Of a stretch of 64,000 nt of DNA, positions 35,801-47,617 are shown piece by piece. The stretch's first letter is position 1; each line of letters opens with the position of its first letter. The position numbers and the translations under genes were made by a program. A model generated the notes under the pieces. It did not search any database. It saw only the letters and a program-made list of their open reading frames with translations, and had not been told where the DNA came from. The DNA is taken from positions 62,945,554 through 63,009,553 of the forward strand of contig OX485803.1 of assembly GCA_950295325.1 (NCBI GenBank), given 5' to 3'. This DNA is from Polytrichum commune. Its lineage: Eukaryota > Streptophyta > Polytrichopsida > Polytrichales > Polytrichaceae.

Positions 35801-36250
35801 CCACAATATTGTTATTATACCGATGGGTCATTTATCCCACCCAAAGCAATAACCCAAGAACATTGGAGACGAGAAAAGGCAGGATATGGAATATACAACC
35901 CTTTTAAAAACCTTAAAATTTCAGAACGACTACCAGGACTCCAAAATATACTACGAGAGGAACTGATGGCTATCCACCACACCTTATGCCTCCTCACCAC
36001 CACATACCGAAATGAACCCGCGCACATTTTCACAGATTGTCTTAATGTTTTATACCTCATAAACACACAAACAAAACATCCAACCTCACACAATAGTCAC
36101 CTGGACAAGAAGATACTTGAATCAATTATTAAGATGTTACAATCCCGCACACAAACCACCACACTACATAAAGTCAAAGCCCACACGAATATTAGTGGCA
36201 ACTAGCAAGCGGACAAATTAGCCAAAATGGGATGTGAATTAGAACATAGA
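35801..36250 (+). other. RNase H domain of LINE ORF2
   Basis: YYTDGSF (TDGS at 35819-35830, first catalytic Asp), REELMAIHH (Glu), IFTDCLNVLY (second Asp) and KVKAHTNISGN-stop-QADKLAK mark a type I RNase H. The final block normally reads G-N-E-x-A-D. Here the Glu codon has become TAG (36203-36205), consistent with one G-to-T change. The enzyme would remove element RNA from the RNA-DNA hybrid. Confidence 0.9.
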
Positions 36251-36596
36251 GATGCCCTAGCCACGTACGAATACGCACACCCCACGCCATACTACCTCCA
36301 AAAAGGTTGGTGGCACTCAATGCAAGATACACCAGATAAAGGCCCCATCCGGCACCTTGGCAAATACATCACTAAATACGACAGAAAACATAACCTAGCC
36401 CTCATAGCAACTCAAACACACCAACTACACAAATGGCTCGATAATAAAGATATTGACAAAACACTATCAAATGATTTTTGGAACAACCCGATTATCACAG
36501 ACAGACAAAAAACATGCCTAGTCAAATTCAGAACCGGACAATACATGGGACATGCTAGAAAACAACTTCGGAAGAAATGCATACCCCTCACATACG

Positions 36597-37271
36597 TGCC
36601 CCATATGCAACGCACAAGAAGCAGACACATGGTTATATGTACTCCTCAAATGTAAACAACAACACATTCACGCACTAATAACCAAAAGACATAACAAAGC
36701 CGTATGGGAAATACGCAAACTTCTCATCTCAAACAAAAAGACAATATACTACACACTCATGAATGCAGGTACATATAATGAGCTCCCCCAAGAAAACACA
36801 GTACCATCATGGTTACTTCCATGCACATGTACCACCCAAAGATGTCACTGCAACGTTAGGCTCAAACCTGACATATTATGCATACTAGGACACCCATATA
36901 AGTCCCCACCACCAGAAGCACCCACACCGGAAATTACAGTTCAATTCATAGAATTCACATAGTGTAATGATAGATTCTCCACTGAAACCATAAATCAAAA
37001 AATTACAAAATATCAACCACTCATAAATAATATTATCGCAAAGGGTTGGAACGTAGCCCCACTTATTGTATTAGCATCTGGTGCTAGAGCCACAACTCAC
37101 ATCCCCTCAATGAACGAACTTGAAACAAAGCTTAAACTTCCTACATCACAAATTAGGAACACATTCAAACAACTTAACATAATTACCATACAATACGCAC
37201 ACTCAATATTAATCCACAAAAGACGAATAGAAAATAGACAACCCATCACAGATCTACAAAATCATAATTAA
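36597..37271 (+). other. Zinc finger, RHN and PD-(D/E)xK-like (REL) endonuclease module
   Basis: CPIC (36597-36608) begins a zinc-finger-like block ending in LLKC (Cys at 36651). The His of the CCHC pattern is Tyr (TAT at 36636-36638), one base from His. KRHN (36684-36695) follows at the usual distance. Then come LKPDI (KPD at 36864-36872) and FIEFT (Glu at 36951-36953), followed past a TAG by NQKITKYQPL, which supplies the Lys. CCHC-RHN-PD-(D/E)xK is the hallmark of the restriction-like endonuclease of R2-type non-LTR elements. The order here, after RNase H at the extreme C-terminus, is unusual. Confidence 0.7.
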
Positions 37272-37679
37272 AATTAGAGAGGGGTAGTGGTCAGACCACT
37301 AGTTATTAAGTTACCACCTATAGCTCAGAAAGGCGGGGAGTAGCCAGCTGGTTGGCATAACTTTCCTGCCTATGATTAATTCACTTGCAGCACCAAGTCA
37401 AAGTGTATTGCACTAACACGCTCAGACGGATTCAACGCGAATCGAACCCGGACCGTATTAATATAACACGCACGTCCTTATCCAACCAACCTTGGAACCA
37501 TGACTTGGCGACCAACTATACAACCAACCACCACTTATACTCCAAACAAATACACACGCTTCCCGTCTCAAACAAAGTAGCAAGACCCACAAAATTCTAA
37601 ATTAAAACCCATGCACCCTACACACACCCTTCCCCCCCCCCCCCCCCCCGGTTCAACCGGTTAAAACATCAGTTACTAA
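37272..37679. other. LINE 3' flank with tRNA-like sequence and poly-C
   Basis: No gene. This stretch follows the last ORF2 codon and may be the element's 3' UTR. It holds a plus-strand A-box-like block, TAGCCAGCTGGTTGG (near 37340-37354), a minus-strand tRNA-like segment (listed separately) and an 18-base C run (37632-37649). Confidence 0.5.
37427..37502 (-). ncRNA. tRNA-like pseudogene or SINE head
   Basis: On the minus strand an A-box-like GGTTGGTTGGATAAGG is followed about 35 bases later by a B box, GGTTCGATTCG. Possible acceptor-stem halves GGTTCCAA and TTGAATCC pair at six of eight positions. The T-stem does not pair properly, so this is not a working tRNA. It could be a tRNA-derived SINE head. 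Confidence 0.35.
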
Positions 37680-37815
37680 CATAGTGTCTACTCCCTCCAA
37701 AGGGTGAAGTAGTATTACACCCAACACCACTACCCTGGGGTACGGCCACGGTTGTCCTACGAACAAACACTTTATTCACTCCGGTCCCTAGTAGGGACCG
37801 GAGTTCTTCTTCTGC
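37680..37815 (+). mobile_element. SINE 3' fragment
   Basis: It shares ATAGTGT, a CTCCAAAGGG-like block, AGTAGTATT, ACACTTTATTCAC (37767-37779) and a terminal hairpin, CCGGTCCCTAGTAGGGACCG plus G (37781-37801), with the fuller copy at 46335-46720. The hairpin is followed by a short TTC repeat. Only the 3' half of the element is present. Confidence 0.7.
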
Positions 37816-37921
37816 TAAGCATCATGTACTAATCACATGTCTCGTATCTAGGAGAATTAAATTGTTTGGAAAAGTCAACCATTTACAACCCATCTACCTT
37901 AGCCCTCAAGTGTAGCACCGT

Positions 37922-37949
37922 TTTATATATATATATATATATATATATT
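37922..37949. repeat. TA microsatellite
   Basis: About 13 TA units in AT-rich DNA downstream of the SINE fragment. Confidence 0.9.
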
Positions 37950-40900
37950 TTTTGGCAAGTCTACATTTTATGTAGAAATCGCCTATCTAAAAAGGCATCA
38001 CATTAACCCCTAACTTCCCAAGTAACCCATTTTGAGTAGATGGATGAATTCTTCCCTACGTTAACCCCACCTAACTCATTCATCCGCAATCAAGAAACTA
38101 TAAACATCAAGCCAACATGAATATCTACACATATATTGAAACGAGCCATGTAATTTGGAGATGATTAGAATGTGGAAAAAAATGTCGAAGTGGGAAGTGG
38201 TCATATTTTTGTTGTGTTGGGAGCTCATACATGTGAGGGTGTTGACTCCAATCACTGGTTGTCACTCCAATGCAAACTTTGCATGAACATCAATGATGTT
38301 ATTTTGGTAAAATTGATTTTTTGTGTTCATATAAAAACAACATTTGTGCTCACATGGACTATTCAATTTGACATTTTAACACTCTTTAATTTTCAAGGAA
38401 TTTCTTGCACATATGTGATTAGAAATATGGGCCAATTTATACACCCCAAATGCAAGGTGACTAGCTTCTTGTGATTTGCACATTTTGGCATGAGAATTTG
38501 TGAAGGTGCATCATTATTAAGTTGTTCCCCATGTAGTGGATAAGACAAGCATTATGCTCATTTTCCAAGGGAACTTGGTTGGACAAAGGTCTATTTTGAT
38601 GGATAAAACATGACATTTTCTTGTGCATGCCTTTCCTTTAGTAATTATAATGTTAAAGTACAAATGGTTATTCATGCCCAATATTTCCCTGTGAAATAGC
38701 TCATCTCCCATGTTTTAAGATCCTACGGTTAAATCCAATTAGAAAATATGTCCATGGAATCTCCACAACCAACATTGAGTGAAATGCACTCAAAACTACC
38801 CTTTCATGAGCTTGGGAAGTTAAGGGCCGGTTCACATGGGGTCGCAAGTCCCAACTTTTGAGCCTCATGAAACCATTAAAATATTTTTTTAATTATCATT
38901 AAAATTTGGACCTAGATTATTTTTATGCAAAATATCTGCGGGACTTGTGTAGAAAGTTGGGTCTAGCTTTTTGGTCGACCCAACTCTAAACATAAGGACC
39001 ACTTCGCACACGAGCCAAGAGCCGTGACCATGAAATTTTGAGAGCCCAAAAGAAAGTGTCCAAAGGGCGTTTCAACACACCCCCAAAATCATGTAGTGTG
39101 GTCACGGACCCTCAAGTGTAATGTGAAGTCATATGTGACCGGGCCCTCAACCAAATGCTATTTCAACGAACTTCTATTTATACGTTTCCTCACACATGAT
39201 AAAATAGAATAAATCAACGGTTGTGAGCATTCAAAGTGCCATGATCTCCCGGTTTTGTGTTACGCCTACCTCCAAGAGGTGGTTTTTGAAAATAATGCAA
39301 GTGACCATGAAACACGATCCATTCGATGCCATGTAGGAGTCTATGTAGACTTTACATCCATCTTGCATTCACATACTCCGTCGGTCCCTCAACTGTAGTG
39401 TGAAGTAGCAAACTTGGACTGGCTCCGCCTTTTCCACCAATGAGAGTGCTCGAAGCGTAATGGTCACGGGCTCTCAGTCTCGCGTGTGAAGTGGCCCTAA
39501 GTCCCAAGCCTCACCTCCAAACAATGTTGCCATGCCTTGTCATACTCGGGACTTAGGACTTGGGGGAGAGTCTTACTAAAATAAGGATATAAATAATACA
39601 TAAAATAGTATGCCAAAATGGGGTTGATTCCGCCTGTTGAGACGCGGCAGCTGTGGAAGGAGGCCCTTCAGGGGAGGGGAGCCGGGGTCCAACCTGACGC
39701 GTCACATGCTTCCGCCACCTGGCGCCTTCTGTATGGCTGATCAGGGGGTATTTCCTGCGTGGCCTTCCAAGTAGGCAATCCTTCGTGGCGTCCAAGAGCC
39801 TAACTTAGGCGTGGGAGGAGGCGAGCCTGGGACTGCAGTCAGGAACTTAGGGCCTTTTTGGAATCCCCAACCTTGAGGAATCTTCATTTTGGGCTAATTG
39901 TGGCAAAACAACACACTATACTAATTAATATTGTTGGCTCTGTCTGTGGGACAGAGACTATGCATCAACTTCTTCGTTTCAAGAGCAAATTTCCTAACCA
40001 CTTTGTGTTCACACTTGGACGTTACTTGTTCTTGTTATTTTGGTTCTTTATGTATTGTGTATGTTAACTATAGTTTTTATATATATATACAAGTGCTTCC
40101 TAAAATGCATTGAAAGAAATCTAGTTAACTATAGTTAATGTGGTAGTTCTTGATTATTTATTTTAAAAATTTCGGGTGATAAATGAGTAGCTTCAATCCT
40201 TGACCTGTATTTGAGAAGAAGGTGCACGAAATCCAAGAAAGGTTTGGTATAGTGAATAGCCATGGATTGGCGTGAGCAAAGTAATCAGCTACAATTGTAG
40301 TCTTTCATAGCAAAGGACAGAGCCTCACGGTTCTACCGTTTTCTTGTTTTTAGAGTCATATGGTGCCACTACTATGCCGCTATGGTAACTTTTGTAATGA
40401 CATTTCTTATGAATGAGTTTACAAGTATTGTCATCCCAACTTACTTTTAGTTCATCCACTTTTGGTTTGGTAGATCCTGCATTTTATCAATTTGTTTAAT
40501 GAAACAATGTCATGGGATGATTGAAAATTGGATGAAAAATCATTTAGTAAGTGACAACAATCACACTTTTTTAATGTGTAATACCAAAAAAAAATTACAA
40601 GGAAAGTCAAATGATGTTAGGTTTACATTTAGTGTTGGTGACGCTACACATGCAATTTACAACTGGCATTGAGCAAGACAAGTAGAATTGGTGACACTAT
40701 ACACAATATTTAGTGTATTTATGGGCTCACTCAGGTCTGTCAAGATGATTTTGGAACTTCTTAATTCGGGATTGGGGTGCTTTTGCTTTCAAATTTGTAA
40801 TTAAATGGGGAATCAATAACTCAAAACGTGTGTATTGGCGACATATGCCACAAAGAATTTTAAAGGTGTTTCAAAGTTACAAGCTTTCATAAATTGATCG

Positions 40901-42531
40901 CTCATCCAAGAGTTGAAGGGTTACATGAACTCACCATGTTTTTTTTCTATAGTAGGCATCATATTATCCATAATTTCCATATTATGTTCACGAGTTGCTT
41001 GGTTATAACAATTATCAAGTTAGGTAGGTGGATGACTTCATTGCTCTTGTGGCTCATCGTCTGTCTCTTCTCATTGCTTATGGAGTTTGTAGCATGCCTC
41101 CATGGGGAAAGTAAGCAGACCTAATTTGCTAACTTGTTATGACACCCATGTTTGGGGTGTGTCTGATTAGGTGTGGATCTAAGAACATACATTAAAAAGA
41201 TTTGTGTTTAAAAGAGATTGATCTATGTGGTGGAAATTTGATAACCATTCAAGGTTCAATAGTCAAGATAATTGAAACGATCTACATGATTATACAATTT
41301 TTTTTGAAAAACCCCGCTTTGATAATTAAATACGATAAGCATATGAGCTTCAAAAGTCACCAAGAGAATGAACACAACCGTCATGTCCTAATTGAGCGTT
41401 TAATATCCCTAGGAAAAGTGGGTGCACAACCAAAAGCGTCCATTTAAGGCTCACCACGGGTTTTTAGCCTATAAGAATTTTGTGCATCATGTGCAATGGA
41501 GGGGTATTCGTTTACATGTTAATTACTCCCAAGTCATGAATTAAAGGTTACCTATAATTACTTAATTCTTTAAATCAACCCATTTGTTTGCACCGTATCA
41601 TTAATTCTATTTCCCATGCCAATGTAGTTTATTATAATATGTATTTCTTTTAAACTGATAAAAAATAATCCATGTCCATGCATATCATTGCATACATACA
41701 AAAGCCATGTCCATACATACTATTGCAAACATGGATCTTGAAGTCATGACCTTCATAGGGACTTTAGACAAAACACAACCAAGCACACTTGCATATCATA
41801 CACAACCATATCAACAACTAAAATATCATATATCATATGCATCACGAAAGTGTAAGTGTAATCACCAAAAATGTAAATGATTGTGTAATAAAAAAAAATA
41901 CAACACCCGCTCCGTAGCAGTTGCGCATGAGCACAAATAAACTAATATATGGGTTTTTCAAAACGATAACCTCAAAAACTAACAACCTCATGCAAATTTA
42001 GAATGCCCTAGCTCCCATTTCATGATCGTATTAAACATAGAACCTAGGATCCTAAACTCCAACCCCTATATTAATTATACTAAAAAGTAATGGCCCATGT
42101 TTTATACTATCTACTTTACTTATAATGGGACTATCCACTTTTGAAGGACCCTTCATTATTTGGAATTCCTTTATACTTTTTCATTTCAAATGAATTTCAT
42201 CCTCTCTATAATATACCGCATGTTGTTTTGTAAAATGCACTAAGTGACCCACCTATGAGGCTCACTCATTGTAGAGTATTAGAACCACATGTGGCTCAAC
42301 ATGAAGTCCTCGTTTCTCAAAAATATAATGACATGAAATCCAAATGGAGTCTTTTGCAATCAACTTTTAGAAGGTTAGTTGATTGCTTGGAATTCATTTT
42401 AAATTTGTCCATGAAATTGATCCTAGGGTTCTCCCCAACCCTAATTGTTGGGTATGGTTTTAAGATTGTCACATCCTTAAGCAAACATTGGCTGAAAATG
42501 ACAATGTGTATATTGTGGGTGAAGCAATATT

Positions 42532-42551
42532 GGGGGGGGGGGGGGGGGGGG
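42532..42551. repeat. Poly-G run (20 G)
   Basis: A 20-base G homopolymer in otherwise AT-rich DNA. Such tracts can form G-quadruplexes and are prone to slippage. Confidence 0.9.
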
Positions 42552-42802
42552 ATGTGAACTGTACTTTCATTGTTATTTCAGGTGTTGCCAAGTGGCAATG
42601 GCTTTCGATACATGTATTCGAGAGGCGGTGAGGATAACCACTAGACTAAGGTGTATCGTTATCTTAATAGGGATTGGTTTCCTCTTCACTTGCCATTGCC
42701 TTAAGAAAATTGATAGATATTGAGGGATCGAAATCAAAGAAATTGAAGAAAGAAAGGCGATGATCATTGAGATTATTATACGCATGATGAAATATGTCCA
42801 AG

Positions 42803-43125
42803 GAAGAGAGAGAGAGAGAGAGAGAGAGAGTTGGGCTTTTCTTGCTTAGTGCTATGCTTACTACCAAGCTTAGCTCTTGTGTAATACATCCTCTTAACAA
42901 GAGGTCAAACTATTCTTTTACGTATCCATGCACCTTTCAAAACCCATGAGGGTGGGTGGGATCATTTCATATGTCCACTTCCTTGCCTTACCATCATCTT
43001 ACCAATGTCATTGTTTCCTCTTGGTGTGTTCTTAAGAAAGTAACCACTCATAAGTAAACCCCATTACTAAGGTTTTCCTATTTGCACCCTTAAGCAAAGT
43101 ACTACATATCATATTTAAAATTTGC
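42803..43125 (+). repeat. GA-anchored dispersed repeat, copy 1
   Basis: It begins with a GA microsatellite (about 42804-42830). It continues CTATGCTTACT, AGCTTAG, ACATCCTCTT, TATCCATG and GGGTGGGTGGGA, and ends near GGTTTTCCTATTTGCACCCT. It aligns with 43783-44115 over its full length. Confidence 0.7.
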
Positions 43126-43781
43126 GAAATCAAGTATAAAACGGTATATAACACTTGTTCCCAAATACTTCAAGGTCCTATTACACTACAATACATTGCA
43201 TAACATTGCTCATCATCAAGGAAAGTCTAGGCACTATGCACACATTATTTTTGAAAAGATGATAAACAAAACCTAAATATGTTGTCAAACTTGTGAAGGG
43301 TCTACCTCACATGTGCCCATGCCACCAACCAAATCCAAGGAAAGGGTTAGTAACATACACGAGGTGAATAATAACAAAACTCAATTGTTATCTATGTCAC
43401 GCAATTATGTACAACATGAAAATACATTTTGCATCAAAGAATACACATACTTCCATAGAGTATTTTACTTGTTCCTTAGCCATTTGAACCTTGTGCGGTG
43501 GAAGTTAGAGTTAAGTTGCATACACCTCCCACCACAACTAGCTTGCACAATCTTACACTAAACCTAAGAGTTACTTAGGGTAAACATCCATTGTAGTGTA
43601 ACCAATGAAAGGAGGTTCTCATGTCCTCCTTCACTAAATATATGACTAGGTAATCCATTGTGGCCATAGATGCAAATGCCTTGATCTATGGTGGATATCT
43701 GTTAGTTGAAACTAACCTAACCCTAAAGTAACTTTACTTTGGGTTTAACTTGAGTTACTGTTTTGGTTCTTTATGGTTACG

Positions 43782-43782
<1 letters not shown>

Positions 43783-43827
<45 letters not shown>

Positions 43828-44115
43828 CTTGAGCAATTCTATGCTTACTTTGAAGCTTAGACACTTCTTAGCACATCCTCTTGTTTGAAGGTTGTTTCAC
43901 TCTCCTACATATCCATGTCTCCTCCAAAACTTAGGAGGGTAGGTGGGACCATCCCTCAATGAAAAACTATGTCCAAAAACTATCCTTGACTAGGTGCTTT
44001 CCTATAAAAGTTTGTCTCCTTAAAGTAAATATTCACATAAGCAAACAACAACCTATTACGGTTTTCCTTGTTTACACTTAAGTAAAGTTGTTTTGCTAAG
44101 TATCTAGTGTTTCAT
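43783..44115 (+). repeat. GA-anchored dispersed repeat, copy 2
   Basis: This is the direct copy of 42803-43125. It starts with a longer GA tract (43784-43823) and shares the block order CTATGCTTACT, AGCTTAG, ACATCCTCTTG, TATCCATG, GGTAGGTGGGA and GGTTTTCCTTGTTTACACTT. Spacing between copies is about 980 bp. The pair could be LTR remnants or two insertions of one repeat. Confidence 0.7.
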
Positions 44116-44297
44116 ACTCAAGTTCAAGAAATGTGCAAGACAATATCAGTTGAGCTTCAAGTGTTTGCCTCAAACCCACATGCTTTGTAGAATACCTAAA
44201 CAAAATACAAAAACTTGAAGAAAATATGAGATACAAAAGTTAACTTGGTCAAAGTTTGGTGAGAGTTTCAATTTCTAGTGCATAGCTCAATCTTCCA

Positions 44298-44316
44298 TGT
44301 GTGTGTGTGTGTGTGT
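44298..44316. repeat. GT microsatellite
   Basis: About nine GT units in the intergenic region, with no flanking repeat seen. Confidence 0.85.
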
Positions 44317-46334
44317 AATATTTTTTCATGGATGAATGATAGTAGTCTATGATGTGAGCGACACAAACTCTTTGATCAACCATGTTGTTGGTGACGATGA
44401 CTTTGCCTTACTTGTTACTCGAAGCTTCTTGTGACAAGACACTTATTGTTGGTGACATGTTTGCATCTACGGTTTTCTTTCTTAAAATATATAATGAGGG
44501 GGTGGTTGGTAACATCTTTGTTTGTGGGTTTTTCTTTTCTAGAATATCTACTAAGAGGGTATGCTATATTGATAGAATGCTCAATATGGTCAAGGACATA
44601 TCAATCATCTTGCTTAAAACACTAATTTCATAATGCACCACTTTCCATTTGTAACATCGAATATAAATGCATAATCATCCCCCCACAAGGTTTTGCCTAA
44701 ATGGTACAAGCAAAATCATTCATGATTGATACACATGTGTTGAACCAAAATCTATTACCTCTCACAATGTCCCAAGGATGCAATTGATGATAAATTTTCA
44801 TGTTTGTGACATTGATTTGTTAACATATTGTGACCTTTCAATTATAATGGCTAAAGAATTATGAGTTACTCTATTTATAATTATGAGTCACCGAGGTTTT
44901 TCATGATATTTTCAATTAACATTGTATTGAATATTATATCATATTAAAACTCATATTTTTATATAAACTACTATATTATCATAGTTTTGATTCTCATGAT
45001 TATGATGGTTAGCATCACCTCGGTAGATTTTGACCACGAAAACAACATGACCTCATAATTAGCATAACTTTTTGGTATATAGTGAGTCCCAGTGAATTCA
45101 ATAAACCACACTGACTATCCCACCTAGTGCGTATGTTACTAAGTCCCAAAACGTGCGCTAATTTGCCAAATCTAAAAATGATTGAGGGCTGAAATTATCA
45201 CTAAATGATACTAAATTCATGAGAACATACTCATTCATCATACATTTTGAAGAAAAAAAGGTGTGTTCTAAAGCGCTTTGAAGCTAAGACCATAACTTTG
45301 AGATTAATTTTCGATGATGCAACAACAATAACAACTTCAAGCATTGTAAATTGGTGTGGTAGCATTGCTACTCGTCAAAACTTGAAAATAATAATGGCAA
45401 AAACACTTTGGACTACTAAAACCCTAAACTTTTTGGTGATACCAATTTCATAGCGTAAAGAAATTTAGAATGACCTTCACTAACTAACCAACTCTCATTA
45501 AATGGGATCATCAATATGGTATGGCGTGCTAAAGATATCTTGAAGGACTGCAAGATAAGCTTGAATGTGGGCCATGAAGGCAACAAGTCATGACACATAT
45601 CAATTGATCAGCTCATGCAACTATCTATAAAGGTCATGGTTCCTCTCCATCATCCTTTGCTTTTTTTACGTATTCAAACAACCGCCCAAAGCTTGCTTGT
45701 TGCCTTGACATAGCCCATATGAAAGAACGTGATGCAATACCATTCTAATGTGATGTAGATGGGTCACTACTCGCAATACATTGGAAGTTTGGATGTGCTT
45801 AGATATATCATGCTAGACTTATCCTAGATAGTGATTGATTGTGTTCCTATAACCCCCTTCAATCTTTATTGGATGTGGAGATATTGGTCAGTCCAATGAA
45901 AACTTCTTGAAACCCCAAGTTCCCTTTACTACAAGTATATGAGACTCGGACGACACGTTATACAACGAAGAAAATTGTCCTACATCATTAAGAAATTTGT
46001 AATTTTATCATTGTGATAGATTTGCAAATTCTTTCACGGATGTGGGAGTGTTGCCCAAGTCTTGTACACTTCTATGTCTTGCATTTCATTTGGTTCTTTG
46101 TTTTGTGATCATCCATGTCACAAAACAAAAAGGCATGGACGATTCAACTCCACATGTAGTCACATTCATGGAGATCAATTTGGACACTTGAACAATTTTA
46201 TAACAATATTGAGATGTGCAAATGCATTGTCTTTTTGTATTAGGAGCCTCCATAACCTTGAGACGAACACCCCCTTTAGATTCAACCTTAGAGTTGAAGT
46301 ACTGCACATGAAGTTTAATTTGTACTTGGCAAAG

Positions 46335-46720
46335 GCACCACGGGCCTTGGCTTGGTGGTTAGGGCTCATGGCCCCCAATGAGGAGGTTGTGGGTTTTATT
46401 CCCCATGCCGGCGTGGTGCTCACCACCTTAGTCCACCCAACTATGGTGGGGGGTCCTTGGACCTTGTTGTATGGGTACCTCAAAGCCCTTTGGGGGGATT
46501 CCATGTCCGGTATCTTCAAGGCACTTGTGGCTTGCTAGGAACTAGTATAGTGTGTCACTATAATGCCCATCCTCGAAAGGGGAGAGTAGTATTGCCCCAA
46601 TGTCCCCTTGTCCAGTGGGCATCGGGTCATTGACATTACGAACGGACACTTTATTCACGCCGGCCCCTTGCTAAAAAGGGACCGGAGTTTCTATCTATCT
46701 ATCTTTCTATCTATCTGTAC
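46335..46720 (+). mobile_element. tRNA-derived SINE with 3' hairpin and CTAT tail
   Basis: The head has tRNA-like polymerase III promoter boxes: A-box-like TTGGCTTGGTGGTTAGGGCT (46348-46367) and B-box-like GGGTTTTATTCC (46391-46402). The body shares several blocks with 37680-37815. It ends with a conserved hairpin, CCGGCCCC paired with GGGACCGG (46660-46685), then a CTAT/CTTT microsatellite (about 46691-46718). This matches the organisation of plant tRNA-derived SINEs, whose 3' ends are recognised by a partner LINE reverse transcriptase. The partner is unknown. Confidence 0.75.
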
Positions 46721-47617
46721 TTGGCATATAGTCATGAGCCAAGGGAGTAGCTAGGTCATATTAGTAATGTTGTATTATGGAAAGGTTTGAGAATAACGTA
46801 GAAATTACACGAACACATTGCCAAATTGAGTTGAAGAACATGAGAATTGAGTTTGTTATTTTGAAGTCAAAGTGAATAGCATTTTCAAACTTTTGAAATG
46901 TTGCCCATAGATATAATTCAAGCTGACTACTTTGCATATGTAAATTTCATACTTGGATACGTCACAAACCTTGGATAACACTATAGGTATGTCTATGTTA
47001 TAGGTGCACTCACCTTAATGGGAAGGTAATGAACAAGATCCAAAGATCATGTTCTTATTTAATTACTTGTAGGATGATTCGATGCCATTTGTCCAATTTG
47101 TTGCCTAGTGCTTATGTCTCCCTACAATGTGAAAAATACATCTCATTAGGCACAGTTTAACATATGTAGATATAAATAAGACTAGAAGGAACTTCATTTT
47201 TGAGATTCATGAAAAATACCATAAAGCAAGAAGTTGACTATGGCATTGGAATGCATATGCAACCATTCATGTTGAACTAATGATAGTTGCATCGCCCCCC
47301 TTGATAAAGGGATGTTAAGTTATTCACCATCGCCACTTACCCTACTCTAGTAAAACTATTAATTTAAGGGGGGAGAATACATTGGGCTTTAATCCATTAC
47401 GTAAGTTCAAGGCTAGTATGCAAATGGACCAAATGTTAGCACACATGATGACCTTACCTTGAAGTTTCCATCCAATAAGTTTTGGGTCATGGTGTTAAAG
47501 TGCTATTGCACTGTGATTCGACACCCAATACCTAATAAGTAGGAACTTCCCTAGGAAATTGAAAGGTTCCCAAAAGGGGACAGTAGTAGCCTTTTTGGTT
47601 AAGGAGCTCTTGACACT

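Larger units (their letters stand above)
25180..37271 (+). mobile_element. Long non-LTR retrotransposon (LINE) with two endonuclease modules
   Basis: Limits are approximate. The left limit is where the plus strand turns strongly A/C-rich (about 25180); the right limit is the last codon of ORF2. In order it holds a long 5' leader with a 93-bp tandem repeat, ORF1 (27071-29023), and ORF2 (29168-37271). ORF2 contains two 2A-like motifs, an APE-type endonuclease, a reverse transcriptase, a large unassigned region, RNase H, and a zinc-finger/RHN/PD-(D/E)xK module. At about 12 kb it is long for a LINE. ORF2 has five in-frame stops (31016, 33545, 35244, 36203, 36960) and seven frame changes, so this copy cannot move on its own. 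No poly-A tail or certain target-site duplication was found. Dual-endonuclease architecture is known from Dualen/RandI elements of green algae. Confidence 0.85.
29168..37271 (+). pseudogene. LINE ORF2 polyprotein, broken
   Basis: Read through its lesions, ORF2 would be about 2,700 residues. Lesions seen: TAA at 31016-31018; frame change near 31940; frame change between about 32340 and 32470; frame change near 32735 in an A run; TAA at 33545-33547; frame change near 33710; frame change at the poly-C run 34785-34804; TAA at 35244-35246; frame change at the poly-C run near 35709-35720; TAG at 36203-36205; frame change near 36590; TAG at 36960-36962. Between lesions the frame stays open with clear domain signatures, so decay is recent. 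The start at 29168 is the first ATG of the frame after ORF1, 145 bases past its stop. The first 190 residues are Thr/His/Pro-rich with a hydrophobic patch. Confidence 0.8.
37816..46334. other. AT-rich intergenic region with simple repeats
   Basis: No supportable gene in 8.5 kb; the ORFs present are short and lack coding character. It holds a TA microsatellite (37922-37949), a locally GC-rich patch (about 39600-39850), a 20-base G run (42532-42551), two GA-anchored repeat copies (listed) and a GT repeat (44298-44316). Confidence 0.55.

Noticed and set aside
39553..39850. GC-rich patch as a gene exon
   Set aside because: It stands out in composition, but no frame has recognisable coding sequence or splice signals.
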